Made by a program: the position numbers and the translations under genes. A DNA stretch of 50,570 bases. It comes from Klebsormidium nitens. Lineage: Eukaryota > Streptophyta > Klebsormidiophyceae > Klebsormidiales > Klebsormidiaceae. The notes under the pieces are model-generated. The model was not told the DNA's origin and searched no databases. It saw nothing but the letters and a program-made list of their open reading frames with translations. Numbering within the stretch: the first letter of the stretch is position 1; each line of letters opens with the position of its first letter. Below, one piece after another: positions 9,688-22,700 of the stretch. The DNA lies in the NCBI GenBank assembly GCA_000708835.1, contig DF237568.1, positions 1 through 50,570 of the forward strand, read 5' to 3'.

Positions 9688-11861
9688 TCACTGCCCCTTC
9701 TTACTATGATGCTCCCGGTTCAATTCTGCGACCGGTTCCGTCACCGAGGGCTTGGCCGGCCTGAGTCCTTCCCGGGGGCTTGGCCGGGGGCTTCCGGGGG
9801 CTTCCGGCGCCTTGGCCGGAATCCGGTGGTAATACGCCGCCATTGCCCGGGGGAGGAAGACGCACACCAGGAACCCGAACAGGTTAAAGTGCCAGAACAG
9901 CCAGTTAACCACCGCGAGCGCCTTGCCAAACGAAACCCACAGGTTCATGTCCCGGTTAACCAGCAGGGACCAGATGATAAGCGGACGGCCCAGAACCTCC
10001 GAGGAGATCGGGGGAGCGTCTCGCGTGAGGACACGTGTCACCCAGTGGTACAGCGAGGTGAGGCGCACCGCGTTGTAGAGGATCGGGGTTAGCGCCCTAA
10101 CCGGGAGCGAAACCCCGCGGGAGCCGTGGATAAGATTCTCGGTCAGGATCTGGCACGAGAGCAGGAAGAGGTGGGGGGAGCTCGCGAGCACGCTCTCCGT
10201 GTCGCCGCGCGAGAAGCCGCCCAAGATGTACGCCATAGGCAGGAACTGCACAAGAAAGGGCGACCGCGCACTTAATGGCCAAACAAATGGACCGCTGGCC
10301 CGGACGTTGCCGAAAGAGAGATCGATGGTTGACTTTCGGAGTCGGTAGTCTTTTCTTCCGATTCCTTGTAATCCATTCCAGAAGTACCTTTCGGAAGTTC
10401 GAGCATCAGAAAGTCATCAGTAGGATCGCGTGCCGGTTTTACGGCAACCTGTACCGTGATAGAGAGGAGAGGAAACCACTTTTTCATCCCGTTCGTGGAA
10501 CAGAAGCCCAGTTACACGGCGGTGGGTAGGTTGAATCGACAGGATTCCCTAAAGGGACAGCATCTGTCAAGTTTGGGGCCTTTTACAAAGCGCTTTTCAG
10601 ACAAGGACGAAGAATCCGGCGTTCTAGATTTAACCAGGGCACGGACTTCGTAGCTTACAAGAAGCTGAGAGACAACTTTCTCAACATTCGTGTTCCTGTG
10701 GACATGAACGAACGGGTGCGAGAGGACGGGAAGAGATCAAAACGAAACCAGTCAACTTCAGTCAGACTTCGCGGTAAACAGCACAGAGCAGTTCAGCAGT
10801 TTCTGACAGACACGTATTCGTTCAAGAAAGCGGATGCAAAATCTCCGTTTGCTCGCTGATAGCTCTCAATGACGTGATATGGATACTCGAAGTGCGGCTC
10901 CGACAAGAGGTTGCAATTGAAGCTGAGAATTTCTCATCCATCATCTTCATCGCCGCTCTTTCAAGACCGAAGCGGACACTCAAACTAAAACGGCAAACCC
11001 GACTAGCATAGGCCCAAATGTGGGCTGAAAGTTTGCGATCAATGAGCGTGGCCCAGATGCTGGAGTAACAGGCATTCCATGGAGGTTAATTTTGGAAAAG
11101 GAAGACGTTCTTACAAACCGCAGACACAACTCAGGCTGAAGGGATATCTGCGCGGAATTCATGTGAACGAAAAGTGCTCGACATGTCAAAGGTCGATAAA
11201 ATCCGCAAGTAACCAAAGAATCCTTGCTTCATCCGATATTGACAGCTCAAACAGAGCACTGCTGCCTACTGGGTTGAGTTTACAATTTGCTCTCTCATCC
11301 AATCCTCATTTTGCAAGTTCATAACCATTGCGTCGAATCAGGGTCGCATTCTCCTGCATAATCTGTCACCTACTTACCCTCTTAATGGCCAAGTACACAC
11401 TCTCAATCGCAACGGCATAAGTGTCTTACACGGATATTCAACAGACACCAACCTGAAACCAGCCCAGCTCCAGCTTTTATGCGCGCGCTCACCAGGCCAA
11501 TGAGCGCGCCGGAGAGCACGTAGACCTTGAAGAGGCGGCAGCCCCGGAACAGCCGCGGCGGGGCCTCGCGTGACGTCGGCGGGAAGACGAATCCGTTCAG
11601 GATGGCGATATACGCGGACGCGAAGATGGGGAATACGAGGTCGAAGAAGGGCACGTTCCCGCTGGTTCCCAGCACCACGATGAACGTCACCAGCTGCAGG
11701 TCCACTATCGTCAGCGAGTTGAGCACGTGCGTCAGCAGGCCCTCGGGTGACGTCGCCTCCGCGGGCGGCTCCGCGGCCGCGGGGTCTCGCGGAGTTTTGG
11801 GCCGCGGCCAGGGGTTCTCCGCGTGCGCCACCTGGACGCCGCCCATTGTGGCGCCGGACAT
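9688..11861 (-). CDS. Multi-pass membrane protein of unknown function, paralogue A
   Basis: Two exons, 11861-11493 and 10245-9688, give 308 aa. The start beginning MSGATMGG was chosen because the paralogue at 41096 begins MSGAS and because upstream codons lack protein character. Several hydrophobic segments follow an acidic/proline N-terminus: around VTFIVVLGTSG and FPIFASAYIAILNGFVF in exon 1, and LFLLSCQIL and FNLFGFLVCVFLP in exon 2. The junction reads IGL/FLPMAYILGGF, matching ALILPVGYILGAF in the paralogue. The C-terminal tail is Pro/Lys/Arg-rich. It resembles a plant membrane family of unknown function, which I believe is catalogued as DUF7733, from memory. The 1,247-base intron between the exons contains no gene that I can see. 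Confidence 0.8.
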
Positions 11862-12832
11862 CGCGCGCGCGCGCAGGGGTAGGCGCGTTTTGATTGGGAC
11901 ACGTGGCGGGCGTAGGCTTGTTTGACGTAAGGGGGGCAGGCTTGTTTGCAGCACCCAGAGGAGCCAAAACTTTGAGAAGCAGCTGAATTGAGACAGCTTA
12001 TAGCGGATGGCTTGGGGCTGCTGTCGAAACCCGCCTTGTGCGCTCGACTCTGCCAGGTTGCTCAAAGATAGAAGCTGAAACCAAAAACAAAAGCTCAGAA
12101 TGTCAGCACCTCTTGCAATGCTCGTGCATGACCCAAGCTTCTGCTTCAAATGTCTTCCATTGCGCTTTGCTCCGTTGTAGTCTTGGCCGCCCTTTGAAGG
12201 TACCCCCTTCGCGCATTCAGTGCTGCCATTTACCCTCTGCCATTTCCTCCTGTCCTCTCCTCGTCCTCCCTCTGCTAAAAGTGCAGCTCATTCACGAGAC
12301 CTCAATTCGACTCGAGAGAGAGTGGTGCGAGTCGAAACCAGAGGGAATTAGGTGTCCGCGACGTGATCTTCGCTGGCAATGATTCGATTCGTGTCAGAAG
12401 CTTCTTTCGCCGCATCGCAAGAGTCGAGTACTTTCTCCGACTCGATTGACCGGACAGTGACAATGCAGGCGACATTCCTCCTTTTCGACGATCCAGAGGC
12501 TCCGCACAGCCCTATGTTTAAATCTCTGTAGTAAGCTTCAAATCCACCTCGAAGACAAAGTGTGGAACTGCAGAGTTTGAAATTCGGGAGCTTAGACACG
12601 CTACTGCCGACGACCCTTGAGGGACGCGCATTCTGAAAGGGCGCCGTAGGAGCGCTGTTTTACCTGTGCAACGAACTCCCCACGGTTGCAACCGTCCCAC
12701 CTCTTCTTTACAGCATCTGCCCTGAGAAGCTCGACCTTTCTGCCGTTTGCATGCCCATCTCCAAAGCGCTTCTTGTGCAAGAGCGTTTCTTATTTCAGCC
12801 TTTCTGAGAGGACAAGCACGGGTTGAGCGAAG
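11862..12832. other. Divergent intergenic/promoter region
   Basis: Lies between the start codons of membrane-protein paralogue A (minus) and the small heat-shock protein (plus), so it should carry both promoters. No coding pattern. A heat-shock-element-like site sits at about 12396. Confidence 0.45.
12396..12410 (+). promoter_or_regulatory. Possible heat shock element
   Basis: AGAAGCTTCT gives two adjacent inverted nGAAn/nTTCn units; the third unit, TTCGC, is imperfect. It lies about 430 bases before the start codon of the small heat-shock gene, which makes a heat-shock-factor site plausible. Two good units are a minimum and can occur by chance. Confidence 0.35.
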
Positions 12833-15133
12833 ATGAAGGAAGAGCAGGGCCAGCCGCGCTTTGCATGGATCGACTGGGACTGGGAGTTTGTGGAGGCGTT
12901 CAAGAAGTCCAAGCTGCTGTGAGGCGACCTTCTTCCGCGTTCACAAATCTGTCTCGTAAACTTCAAGTATTGAAATTGAGGAACATTGAGGGTCAGGTTC
13001 CCAGGGTGTTTGAGTCAAAGGCCAGGTGGGCACTTCTGCTCAAGTTTGATGAAAGAATTGCTCTCAGACGCGGTCGGAGTATTCACTTCATCCTCCGATT
13101 GGACTCTGTCCGTTTCTTCACAAGGCTTCTGGGGGACACGAAAAGCGCTAAATGCCGATGCTTCGCCACGTTTCCTTGAAGCTTGATGCATGCTGGGCAG
13201 TTATCCTACATGCAGTAAGTCACAAGATCCTCGCTGATAACTTTGATTTTGAAAACTTGGACGGAGAAATATTCTTTGCGTGAAGTATTTTGATCAATAC
13301 TATGCGTGTAGACGCGTGCTAAAATAACATCAGCCTTAGTTCAACCGTTTGGGCCTCCCGTTCCAAAATTTGGTACGTCCCAAGAATAGAGTCCGTGCTT
13401 TAACTGGAGGCACACAGATGCCACTCTTGTAAATTTTCAATGTCTCCCACTCTTGAAGTCCCTCTTCTGAATGAACAAGCTAGAATAGCTCCCTCAGATC
13501 AACAGACTACGGAAACCAAGCGGCGAAAGTATTCTGCATTCCAGTATCTTCATCGCTGCTCAGAAATTATCTAAGCATATCGTGCGGTCTGTCTAGTCTT
13601 CGTCATTTTTCGAAAATGTTATACAGCCAACTGACGTCATTCTACAGGGCGGAGAAGGGCGCTCCCCCGGCCGCCACGTCAGCAGTGGCCATCAAGGCCC
13701 CGGTCGACATCGTGGAAACTAGAGTGGCGCACGTGTTCTTCATGGACGTGCCGGGGCTCAAGAAGGATGACGTCGTCGTGCAGATCGAGGACCCGCCCGA
13801 GAAGCGCATCCTCAGCATCAGCGGTACGTTGGCATGACGTCATGGTGGTGGTCAGAAAACAACTTTGGAAAGTGGTAATGTCCATTCGTTTTGGGGCTGA
13901 ATGACTGTGAGTCTGAGTGCAAGGCAATCCTTGCAGCTCGTGACATGTAGAAGGACCGTTCAATGACCTCTGCGTTTGAGCCGGACGGATTTCCCTACAC
14001 TGAAACCTTCTCCGTACAACAATTTTGTTTTCTCTGCCTGTCTTAAAAGTTGACGGCCGAAATGAGTCCTGCTCGCTTGAATTTCTAGTCGGTCGTGTCA
14101 TCCTGCATTCCTCTGGGAACGATGGGGACATCGAGTTCCGTTAAGTTCCCTTATGGAGCGCGTCCAACTCAAATGAGACCCTCACGCGAGGAATCCCAGT
14201 CTGTAGCAAGTCCGAACACAGCCCGGACTCTGAAGGGAGGGTTATAGTTGCATCTCCGAAATATTCATTCTTTTCTCTAAAACGTGGGCTGTCAAAGTAC
14301 TGGCTGACTTTACTAGACTTCGCCTTAACGGAGGCCAAAGACAGCCACTTCAGGATGGTTGAAAAGTATTCTCCTGCGAGATCGGCGGGCTTGGACTTGA
14401 TTCAACCCTGAGTTGGTTCCGCGCATTCCAGGGGAAGGATTCCGTCCGGTGATCGACAAGCCGTTCGAGGTGCACCGCGCGGAACGGCCGCTGGTGGGCG
14501 CCTTCACGCGCCGCTTCCACCTCCCGGAGAATGTCAACCTGGTGAGCGCCGGTTTGCTACTAACCCGCGTGGTTTATTGCGGCATCTCACTCCTTCCTTC
14601 AAGTTTGACAACAATGCGACCCATCGGTGACGCAAATCTGCACAATTCAAAGAACGGTTGAGCCGTTCGTCTCTTGTTCTGTCCGAACTATGTCTGGTAC
14701 AATCCGGTGACCTCGGATCTTGAGAATTCCACATTCAACCATCTCTTGACCACTGGTGACTCAAGCCTGTGAACTTCAGGCTAAGACGGTCGTTTCGTTT
14801 CTCGTTCAGTCATAGTCAAATATGCTACAATCCGTCGAACTTTGTCAAATCCTGACTCTCTAGAAAGACTTCAGAAACCACGACCACGGTCGTAAACGGA
14901 ACGGTAGCTAACCGGAGCGAAGCTATAGAGCGCCTTTTCTGTCTCTATTTGCTACGCTGATTAGATACAAGGTACGACTTGGGTGCTTTTTGATGCAGGA
15001 CGCGATCCGCGCGCGCGTGGAGGACGGTCTGCTGACGGTGCTGGTGCCCAAGCGGAGGCAGGAGGAGCCCGCCGCGACGCGCGAGAACAAGGGGGCCAAG
15101 GCCGAGGACCAGCAGCGATTCCGGGCCAAGTGA
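12833..15133 (+). CDS. Small heat-shock protein (Hsp20/alpha-crystallin), 4 exons
   Basis: Exons 12833-12918, 13648-13823, 14432-14541 and 14999-15133 give 168 aa with consistent phases. Small Hsps hold unfolding proteins in an ATP-independent way. The alpha-crystallin domain covers about residues 40-150: APVDIVETRVAHVFFMDVPG, LKKDDVVVQIED, then FTRRFHLPENVN and the closing signature GLLTVLVPK. The N-terminal arm is short and Trp-rich (FAWIDWDWEFVEAF), and the tail is charged with no obvious targeting peptide, so a cytosolic or nuclear place is likely. Three introns are notable because cytosolic class I members of plants are usually intronless. It diverges from membrane-protein paralogue A and converges with the J-domain gene. 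Confidence 0.9.
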
Positions 15134-16760
15134 AGGGAGCGGAACAGCGGACAAACGGTTGGCCTAAGTCTCTTGTCGGTCTAATGTCTAGTCAAGGGCG
15201 GTCCAAGATGGTTGTATGTAAGAAAAAAAGGGAGAGGCTGGAAGCCTGTTTCGACGGCGTGGGCTCGGTCTGTAAGGGTCCAATCTGTTCAGCGAACCCA
15301 ATCACCGACTCATGGGCGATTGTCATTCTTCTGAGTTGGCCTGCAAGCATTGCATTCTGTTGCATCGACGGCCGTCTTGCAACCAAGCCCTCTGGTCAGT
15401 ACAAAGGAGTCACTTCGTAATATGAGATACGACTTTCTTTGACACGACAGACTGGATGCCGCATTTGACGCTGTGATGCGTCCTTCTGCGAGGCTGCTGC
15501 ACATACTTGATGCTGTTATCAAGGCTCTCGGAACCGCCCGCAACTTCAGCCGTCGCTGCGCATGGCAGAGCGTGCAACGGTGGCCGCCCCATTCGCCTTT
15601 TCCACAAACGGCCTGGTGCATTACCATAGAAACTTGTATAATCCCGTCGGCAGCATGTTGAATTGAATGCAACCAACATCGAGGCGCTCATTCGGTCGGC
15701 AGCTAGAATTGCTGGCGCGTGACGCAGATTGTACGTCAAGACGTTTTCGATCATCATGAATCGATGCATGATGCAATCATGCATGCTCCAGCAGATGGGA
15801 TTCAATAACCCACGGCGATCTGTATTGCCGCTCATGAAACAGCTTGTATACCGTTGTGCCGTCGGATCAAGCTTTAGCTTATGTAAGCGCGGTATCTTGC
15901 ATTCGCGATATCTATGCCAATGCACGCGCGCCATGCCAGTATTTGTTGTGGTATACTGTGGTAGCTAGGATAATCATGCGGATCGATGCGGGGCGCCAGG
16001 TAGACCTTATTTTTGGGTAAAATATAGACATCACCGGCCCAGAGAAGCTCTGACATGCAGCGCAATCGACCATGGCGGCTAGCCTAGTAGCTAGGATCTA
16101 TCAAAGTAATTGTCGGTAGCGAACCGTTGAACCAGCTTGAGATATGGCATCCGCCACTTGATCGTGTGAAAAAAATCGTTCACCGTGACGGAAGCTAGCA
16201 TGTCTTGCAAGACCTGCACATTTGATGCATGTCAGGCAATCTGCAATCGCGCCAAGAACTCGATGGCTAAGGTCAATGAGATCGAACAAATCCTCTGTAA
16301 GCCTGACGTTAGTAATGATAAACTAATCCACAGAAGGTGGTTTGAAATCGATGGTAAACGTTGCTATTTTCGCAGCTTCATGCCGCCTACTCCCTCAACT
16401 GGCTCGACATGCTTCTAGCCACTTCGGCTTCCCTGGTCCCTTCAGAATACTTGGAATTGGGAGCTTTTTCAGGCTCCACCCTTACAGCGAGCTACTTCAG
16501 ACTCTCAATCAATTCACAAGTAGGACGGCACAAAACGAACTGCAGTATCACTGTAAGGCTTAAAGCCAGAACTTGGGAGTAGCAGCGTTCTATTGTCGCC
16601 CATTTCTTCGCCCCTGAGGTGCGCCGTCAAGAGCAAATCCTACTGAACGAGCCTCCTGCCCTAAAACAATCAACTAGTCGCCCGCACGCCTGATCAGACC
16701 AGTGTCTCCTAAGTCGGCTGACAAACGCTACCAATTCACATGTCACATGCCTCCCTCAAA
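15134..16760. other. Convergent intergenic region, no gene seen
   Basis: Lies between the stops of the small heat-shock gene and the J-domain gene. Open frames here have no recognised pattern. It contains a small perfect hairpin, GCATGAT with ATCATGC, near 15770-15785 and the 3' flanks of both genes. Confidence 0.35.
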
Positions 16761-19700
16761 TCACATTGGGGACCGCCGGGGGGGTGCCCCACGAGGCTGC
16801 CATTGTGGCCCGCCATACCCCCTCCGTCCGCCCGCGTTGCTGTGCAACCCCCCCGAATGAGCGTTCCCTGGCTTCTCCCCATCAGCTTCGTAGATGCCCG
16901 GCTTGCGCACGTCCCCCGAGTTCTGGAACCCCCCCCTCCGCGCCGTGCCCCCCTGCGGCCCCCGCTTCTGGTACCCCCCAAAGCCCGCGCTCGGGTCCAT
17001 CTCCTCTCTGGAATCCGCACCCCACCCAGTGGCCTGCATCGGCGGGTCCCGTGCTGACGTGGCATGGAACGCGGGCGTTCGGTCCTGAGGCCCGGGAGTC
17101 CTGCTCAAACCGCCGGGCGCCACGTGTGCATCCTTGCACCGAGTCCCGAACTTGCAGTTCCCCCTCTGGAAGAATCGGCACGGCCGCTGACCCACCCCGC
17201 CTGCAACCGGGCTCCCGCTGCCGTTGCTGGCGTTTGAGTAAGAGTCGCTGCCCCGCTGCCACGTGCGCCCGAAGCCCTCAAACCCTTGGCCCCCCTTGCC
17301 TTGCCGCGGACCCTCGAACTGCTGCTGCCGATTGTACGCGCCATCGTCATGCTGGCCGTTCTGTGGGCCGCCGTTCTCCCCTCCCCACCCCGTCGCCTGC
17401 TTCTGCTGCGCCTCTCCACCTCCCCAGGACGAGTACTCCGACGCAGAGCCCCCCTGCGCACGCCCCTCATGCTCGCCGTAACCGCCGTTGGCCGCCGGGT
17501 TCTGGTAAGCGCCTCCGTCAGCAAATCCGCCGCCGTTGGCGTACCCCCCCGCGCCGCCATACTCACTCGCCGCCCCCCCTACTGGCTGCTGCTCTTCCTC
17601 ACCCCCCCAACCGGTGGGGATCGCAGTCCACCCCTGCTGGCTCTCCTGCGGTGCGTTTTGCCACCCCTCCCCGTCTTGATAGCCATTCCCGTAGCCGCTA
17701 TCCTGCTCTGTACCACCAAACGCCGCAGCCTGAGCGCTGCTCTCGCCGCCCTCTCCCTCCTGGTAATACGCATCTGCCTGCGGTTCCAAATCGCTGCCGA
17801 GGGTCTGTTCGACTGCGTCGTATGCCGCTCCTGGGGGGGGGTACTCGTCCACATTTTCGGCCCCGTTTGCGTCGGCCCGCTCATTGACCCAGTATTCGCT
17901 GTCGCCTTGCCGAATGGGCTGCGTGACCGACGTGTCGGGCGGAGAAGGGGTGTCGCTCGACGGGGTGTACTGGCCCGACGAGTGAAGCCCTGCAAAAGCA
18001 AGCACGAAAAGGTATCAACGGCTTGAAAAACTGGACCCAGAGGGCACGGTTCCAAGGACGTTGGCGTTCGAAACGAAAGCCGGTAAGGTTCAGAGGGCTG
18101 GGGATACTCGCTGATTGTAACGAACGTTTCGTCGGACAATTGAAGGGAACGCCTGCTAAAGGCCGGCTCTGAAGGGCATGTTGATTCTGTACCTGGCTCC
18201 TCCTTTTGATCCTTCTGCATCTTGTTTGACGCCTTCCATTGCAGGCAGCCAAGCGCAATGCGGCACGCAACTATTGCTGGTGAACAGATGGCCAGACTAA
18301 GGCGCCACAACGGCAGCGAATTAGGAAGCAGCAACATTCACAAGGTACGCCAATCTCATCTAAAGAGAACTTCCGATCAAGCGACCACAGACAGAAGCAT
18401 CTCCTCAAAAACCTGAACCAAGCAGCCAATCTCACCTGACGCTTGCCCTGCGCCTGCATATTGCCCCTGCCACCCGTACTGGTGTGCGCCCATCTCCTGC
18501 TGGCCCCCGTACATTTGCTGTGGGGCCCCCTGCTGCCGCGCAAACTGCCCCACGCCCCCCTGCTGCGTGGCAAACTGCCCCACCCCCCCCTGCGGGTACG
18601 TCTGACTGGTCCCCCCAAACCCGCTCGAGAACGGTGGAGGGCCCGCACTGCCCTGGTACCCCGGCTGACTGGCTGGGTACATGGCGGCTGGCTGCTTATA
18701 CCCCTGCGGCGCACTGTTGGATGAGTAGTACCCAGGATAAGCGGTCGGCAGGGGCTGCTGCTGGGGGGGGTATTGAGTCGAAGGGTAGACCTGGGAGGTG
18801 GGGTATAATTGCGGAGGGGGTCCAGCGGACGGGGGGGTCGCCTGGACACGAGAGTCGGAGGCATAGCTGCTCGGGTACCCCCCATAAGCGGACAGCTGGG
18901 GTTGCAAGAAGGGGGGGGGGGCGGGCTGGACTGGTAGCTCCCGGCGCTTTGCCCCGGGTACTGCTGTGGCAGCGAGTAGGCGTCGTGCTGACCGTACTGG
19001 GGGGTTTGACTCTTGGCCGGGTACTCGTGAGTGAACTGAGGGGGGGTGGTGTAAGTTTGGACTGGCGCCGGGGGTTCCTCTTGAGGGGGGGAGGTACGGC
19101 CGAGGCTGAGCTGGCGGATCACCTGCATGGGGTCAATTGGAATGCTCTCCTGACCCCCATGAACGGAGAAAGTGGTTGTGGTTGCGTCACTCGATTCGTG
19201 GCTCTGACCCCACGTCTCCCTAAGGATGTCCGCCTCCGTCCGCATGGCGGGCATGCCGTTGGGTTGTTGGAGACCCGCCGTTTGTTTGAGGGGTTGGTAG
19301 GGGGCGTATCTGGGTGGTGGACGGTGAATTTTCTCAGACGGCACGTGGACGTCGGGAGAACCGTCGCTGGCGGCAGAGACTGCCTCCAGGGGGGACGTGG
19401 GGGAGGCGCGGTGCTCCTGCTCCGCACGGGACTGCACGCACAAAAAGTTAAAGAGTCGATAAGGACTCTGATGGAGCACGATGCAAAGATCAACGGAATT
19501 TTAAAGTCTTCGGAGATTGGGAGGGTCGTGTCAGTACTGATTGAAAAAACAGAAAGCTTTGTGAACTTGAGTTCCCTTAAGGAGAACACGCAAGAACGCC
19601 GTAAACAGATCTCGGGTCAAAAAAATACCGGTACGTTATCCTTCTACCCTGCTCAAATCATGCCCGTTACCATTACGGAATATCACAGCTAACGTTGAGA

Positions 19701-22700
19701 ACTTTATCGTTGTCACGCTACTTCGACGAGCCTGAACCCTTCACCCCAAATCCAAGCACTCCGACCGCAGATAACAATCAAGCTGATTCTCAAATGCTTT
19801 GGAGGGCAGACTAGCAAATAGACCTCGTCGGCTCACCGCAATCTCCGCAAGAATCGAGTTGATGTCGAACTCCGAGCCCGCCTCCTCCTTCTGCTGCGTC
19901 TGCTGTGCCTGCTTCCGCTCCTCTCTTTGCCGCTCCTCCTCTCGCAGCATCTCCGCCTCACGCTCTCTCTCCTCAAACTCCGCGTCATCCACCATGCCCT
20001 CACCCGGCACATCCTCCCACTCCCCGGGGGCCTCGTCCCCAGCCGATCCACCCCCCCACTCCGACGACCCGGCCGCAAATTCGGCCCCCGGCCAGCCCTG
20101 CGCCTCGTCGAGCCCGGCGACCCCTCCACCCCCCCTCCGCCTCCGCCGGGGCGCCTTCTTCCCTCCAGTCCCCGCAAGCTTCGCCTTCTGCAGCAAAGCG
20201 TCCTCCGCGCGCCTGCGGCGCTCCGCCTCGATCCGCTCCGCCTCCTCCTTCTTGCGCTTCTGCTCGTCGGCCTTGCGCCGCTGGTCCTCGTCGAGGCGCC
20301 GTCCCGCCTTTACCCTGTCCTGCTCCATCTTCCACACCGCTTCCACTGCAGGATCCAGCGGCTCGCTCGCCGCGGGCCCATTGTCGGCGCCGTCAAACCC
20401 GGTGGGCTGCTCGACAAACCCGGTCGGTTGTTCGACAAACCCTGTGGGCTGCTCGACAAAAGCTGAAGCAGGCGCATGTGCGCCAAACCCTCGCTGCCCA
20501 AAGCCAGCGGGCTGGGTCTCAGAGGGCGAGTGCAGCGGTTGTGATGGGGAAGAGAACGGTGGTCCCGAGACGCCCAGGTCAGGCTGACGTTGAGTTGACG
20601 GGGAAGGAGGCATGGGGGCTGCCGCAGCTGTCGCCGCTGCTGCCGCTGCGGTTGTTGCGTAAGCAGTTCCATTCGGCCGGGCGAAGGCAGAGCCGGGCGC
20701 CTGACGAGCTCCGACTTGACGCGACTGCAGGACAAGAAATCGCATCAACTGGTGTGACAAGCGTCCACTCGAAGACGGAACTTGTCCACACGCCTTTTTG
20801 TGGAGATAAGAATCATGGAAAACACCATAGAAAAGAGAAACTTGCCAGAGGCCGGACGCAGGTCACCGCAGCACTGCTACACACACGAAATGGGAGGTGA
20901 GCAGAAGCCACTTTCTACGTAAGTACCCTGGAAGACAATTGACAAATTTCAACCTGTGCGACAGAACTCAAACCTGCATGCAACCAATACTCTTTCGCCA
21001 GATCACTACAGGTCCCACGGGAGACCGACCTGACTCCTGTCAATTTGGACCCCACAGAAGAACGCTCCACTCACCGCCGCTCGCTTGGCCTCCTCTTGCT
21101 GCTGCTTGGCCCGCTGCTGCCGCTGGTACGCCTCGATGCGCGCCAGCCGCTCCTCCTCCGCCTGCAGCCGCAGCGCCATCGCGCGGTCCTCGTCCTCGAT
21201 GCGCTTCTTCTCCTCCATCTCCGCCATCATCCGCTCGTATGCCACCTTCTCCGCGCGCTTGCGGGCCGCCTCCTCGCGGCTCTTCTTCTTCCGCGCCTCC
21301 TTCTCCTTTTCTTCCTCCTTCTCTCTTGCAATCTCCTCCGGAGTCTTCTGCTTTACGGGGGCAGTCTCCACCTTCGGCGCAGCTTTGGGCTTCACCTCTG
21401 GGGGCGGGGTCACTACCTTTGCAGCACCGTTGACAGCTGGCGCCACGGGAGTGGGCGCCGCACGGGGCGCTGTGGAGGCTTTTGCGGAGACTCGGGGTAC
21501 TTCGCTCTCCGGCTCCACTTCGTCGCCGTTGGTTTCAGGAGGCAGGTCCCTGGTCTTGACGGCCTTCTTGACTTTGGGCGGCTCAGAGTCGGGCTTGAGG
21601 GCAGCAAACGGGTTGGAGGATGCGGGAGATCCTGACAAGAACACAGACGAATGTCAGCAATCTGAACATGTTCAATCGTCCAGTTGCCGTCACATCTACT
21701 ATAGAGTTCAGATGGGGCGACAAACTTCAGATGGGGCAAAACAGGAGGCTGCAACAATCTCTGCATGCAATTCAAACCAACCAAGAACAGACTCACCAGG
21801 ACGGGTGATGGCCAACAAGCCAGTAATATGCCCACCAGCATCCACGTACAGCAAAACATTCTCTTACGACTTTGGCAGGCAAGGCCCGAAAGGGAACGCA
21901 GACTCCTACGATAACATCAGCCATCTTGCCATCTCGTCAGTGAACCAACTGCTGACTTCAACAGCAAGCCAATCGCCACATAAAGCGAAGGCAACAGCCA
22001 AGCTTACCTTCAGCCTCGTCTTCGTCCCCAGCCTTCCCCAACCCTCGCTTCCGCATCGGCTTCGGCTGCTGCACCTTCTTCTTCTCGCGCCGAGCCGCCG
22101 CTTCTGCCGCCATGGCGTCTGCGTGCGCCTGCGCCGCCGCCTCTGCCTGCTCCTTAGCCTTGGCCTTGTCCCGCCGACTCTGCTCCTCGCGACGCCGCCG
22201 CTCTTGCTCCTCCTGGTGGACAGATGGCGCAAAAAGGTGCTGAGATTCGAGCTTGAGAACAGCCTTTACAGTCTCCTTGAGGAAAAAATGTAGCATCAAA
22301 GGTTGAGGAAAGCGCAGCTTGTAAGACGAAGCAAGCAAAGGAAACAGTGGATTGCCTTTTCTACAACATTCTAATGGAAAGGTCATGGGCAAAGGCGGAA
22401 CAAAGAACCAACGGACACCAACTGAATTCCTTGTACCCAGATCTCGAGAGCTTCCATTTCACCAGAGTCTCTAGGGCATGTCCGTGATCGCCCCATTTGG
22501 TTGACCAAGTGTTAGGAGGAAGCCTGCTCCTCCTGAAACAAGTTTCGACCGTGATGCTCAAAGCTTACACCCCAACCAACATTCGCACCTTCTCCTTTGC
22601 AAGAGCCTCCTCTTTCTCGCGCGCCTCCTGCTCCTCCCGCTCTTTCGCCCCCGCCACTTGGCGCTCCTTCTGCCTAGCCTTCTCCTCCCTCTTCTGCCGC

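Noticed and set aside
15765-15795. Small hairpin GCATGAT/ATCATGC as a terminator or regulatory RNA
   Set aside because: Seven-base stem of CATG-type sequence is easily due to chance, and no further structure surrounds it.
16766-17887. 373-aa plus-strand frame opposite the CCCH exon
   Set aside because: Pro/Arg/Cys-rich shadow; the minus strand carries a canonical CCCH finger and a proper stop.
18484-19692. 402-aa plus-strand open frame opposite the J-domain exon 8
   Set aside because: It is the complement of Pro/Gln/Gly-rich coding sequence; GC-rich low-complexity exons keep all frames open. Composition is Arg/Gly/Trp noise without domains.
19799-20900. Long plus-strand frames opposite exon 7 (262 and 331 aa)
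   Set aside because: Ser/Pro/Ala-rich antisense shadow of the coiled-coil and low-complexity coding sequence; splice phases support the minus strand.
21085-22293. 402-aa plus-strand frame over exons 5-6 of the J-domain gene
   Set aside because: Runs across well-supported minus-strand introns and exons and has Ser/Phe/Leu shadow composition of Glu/Lys-rich codons.
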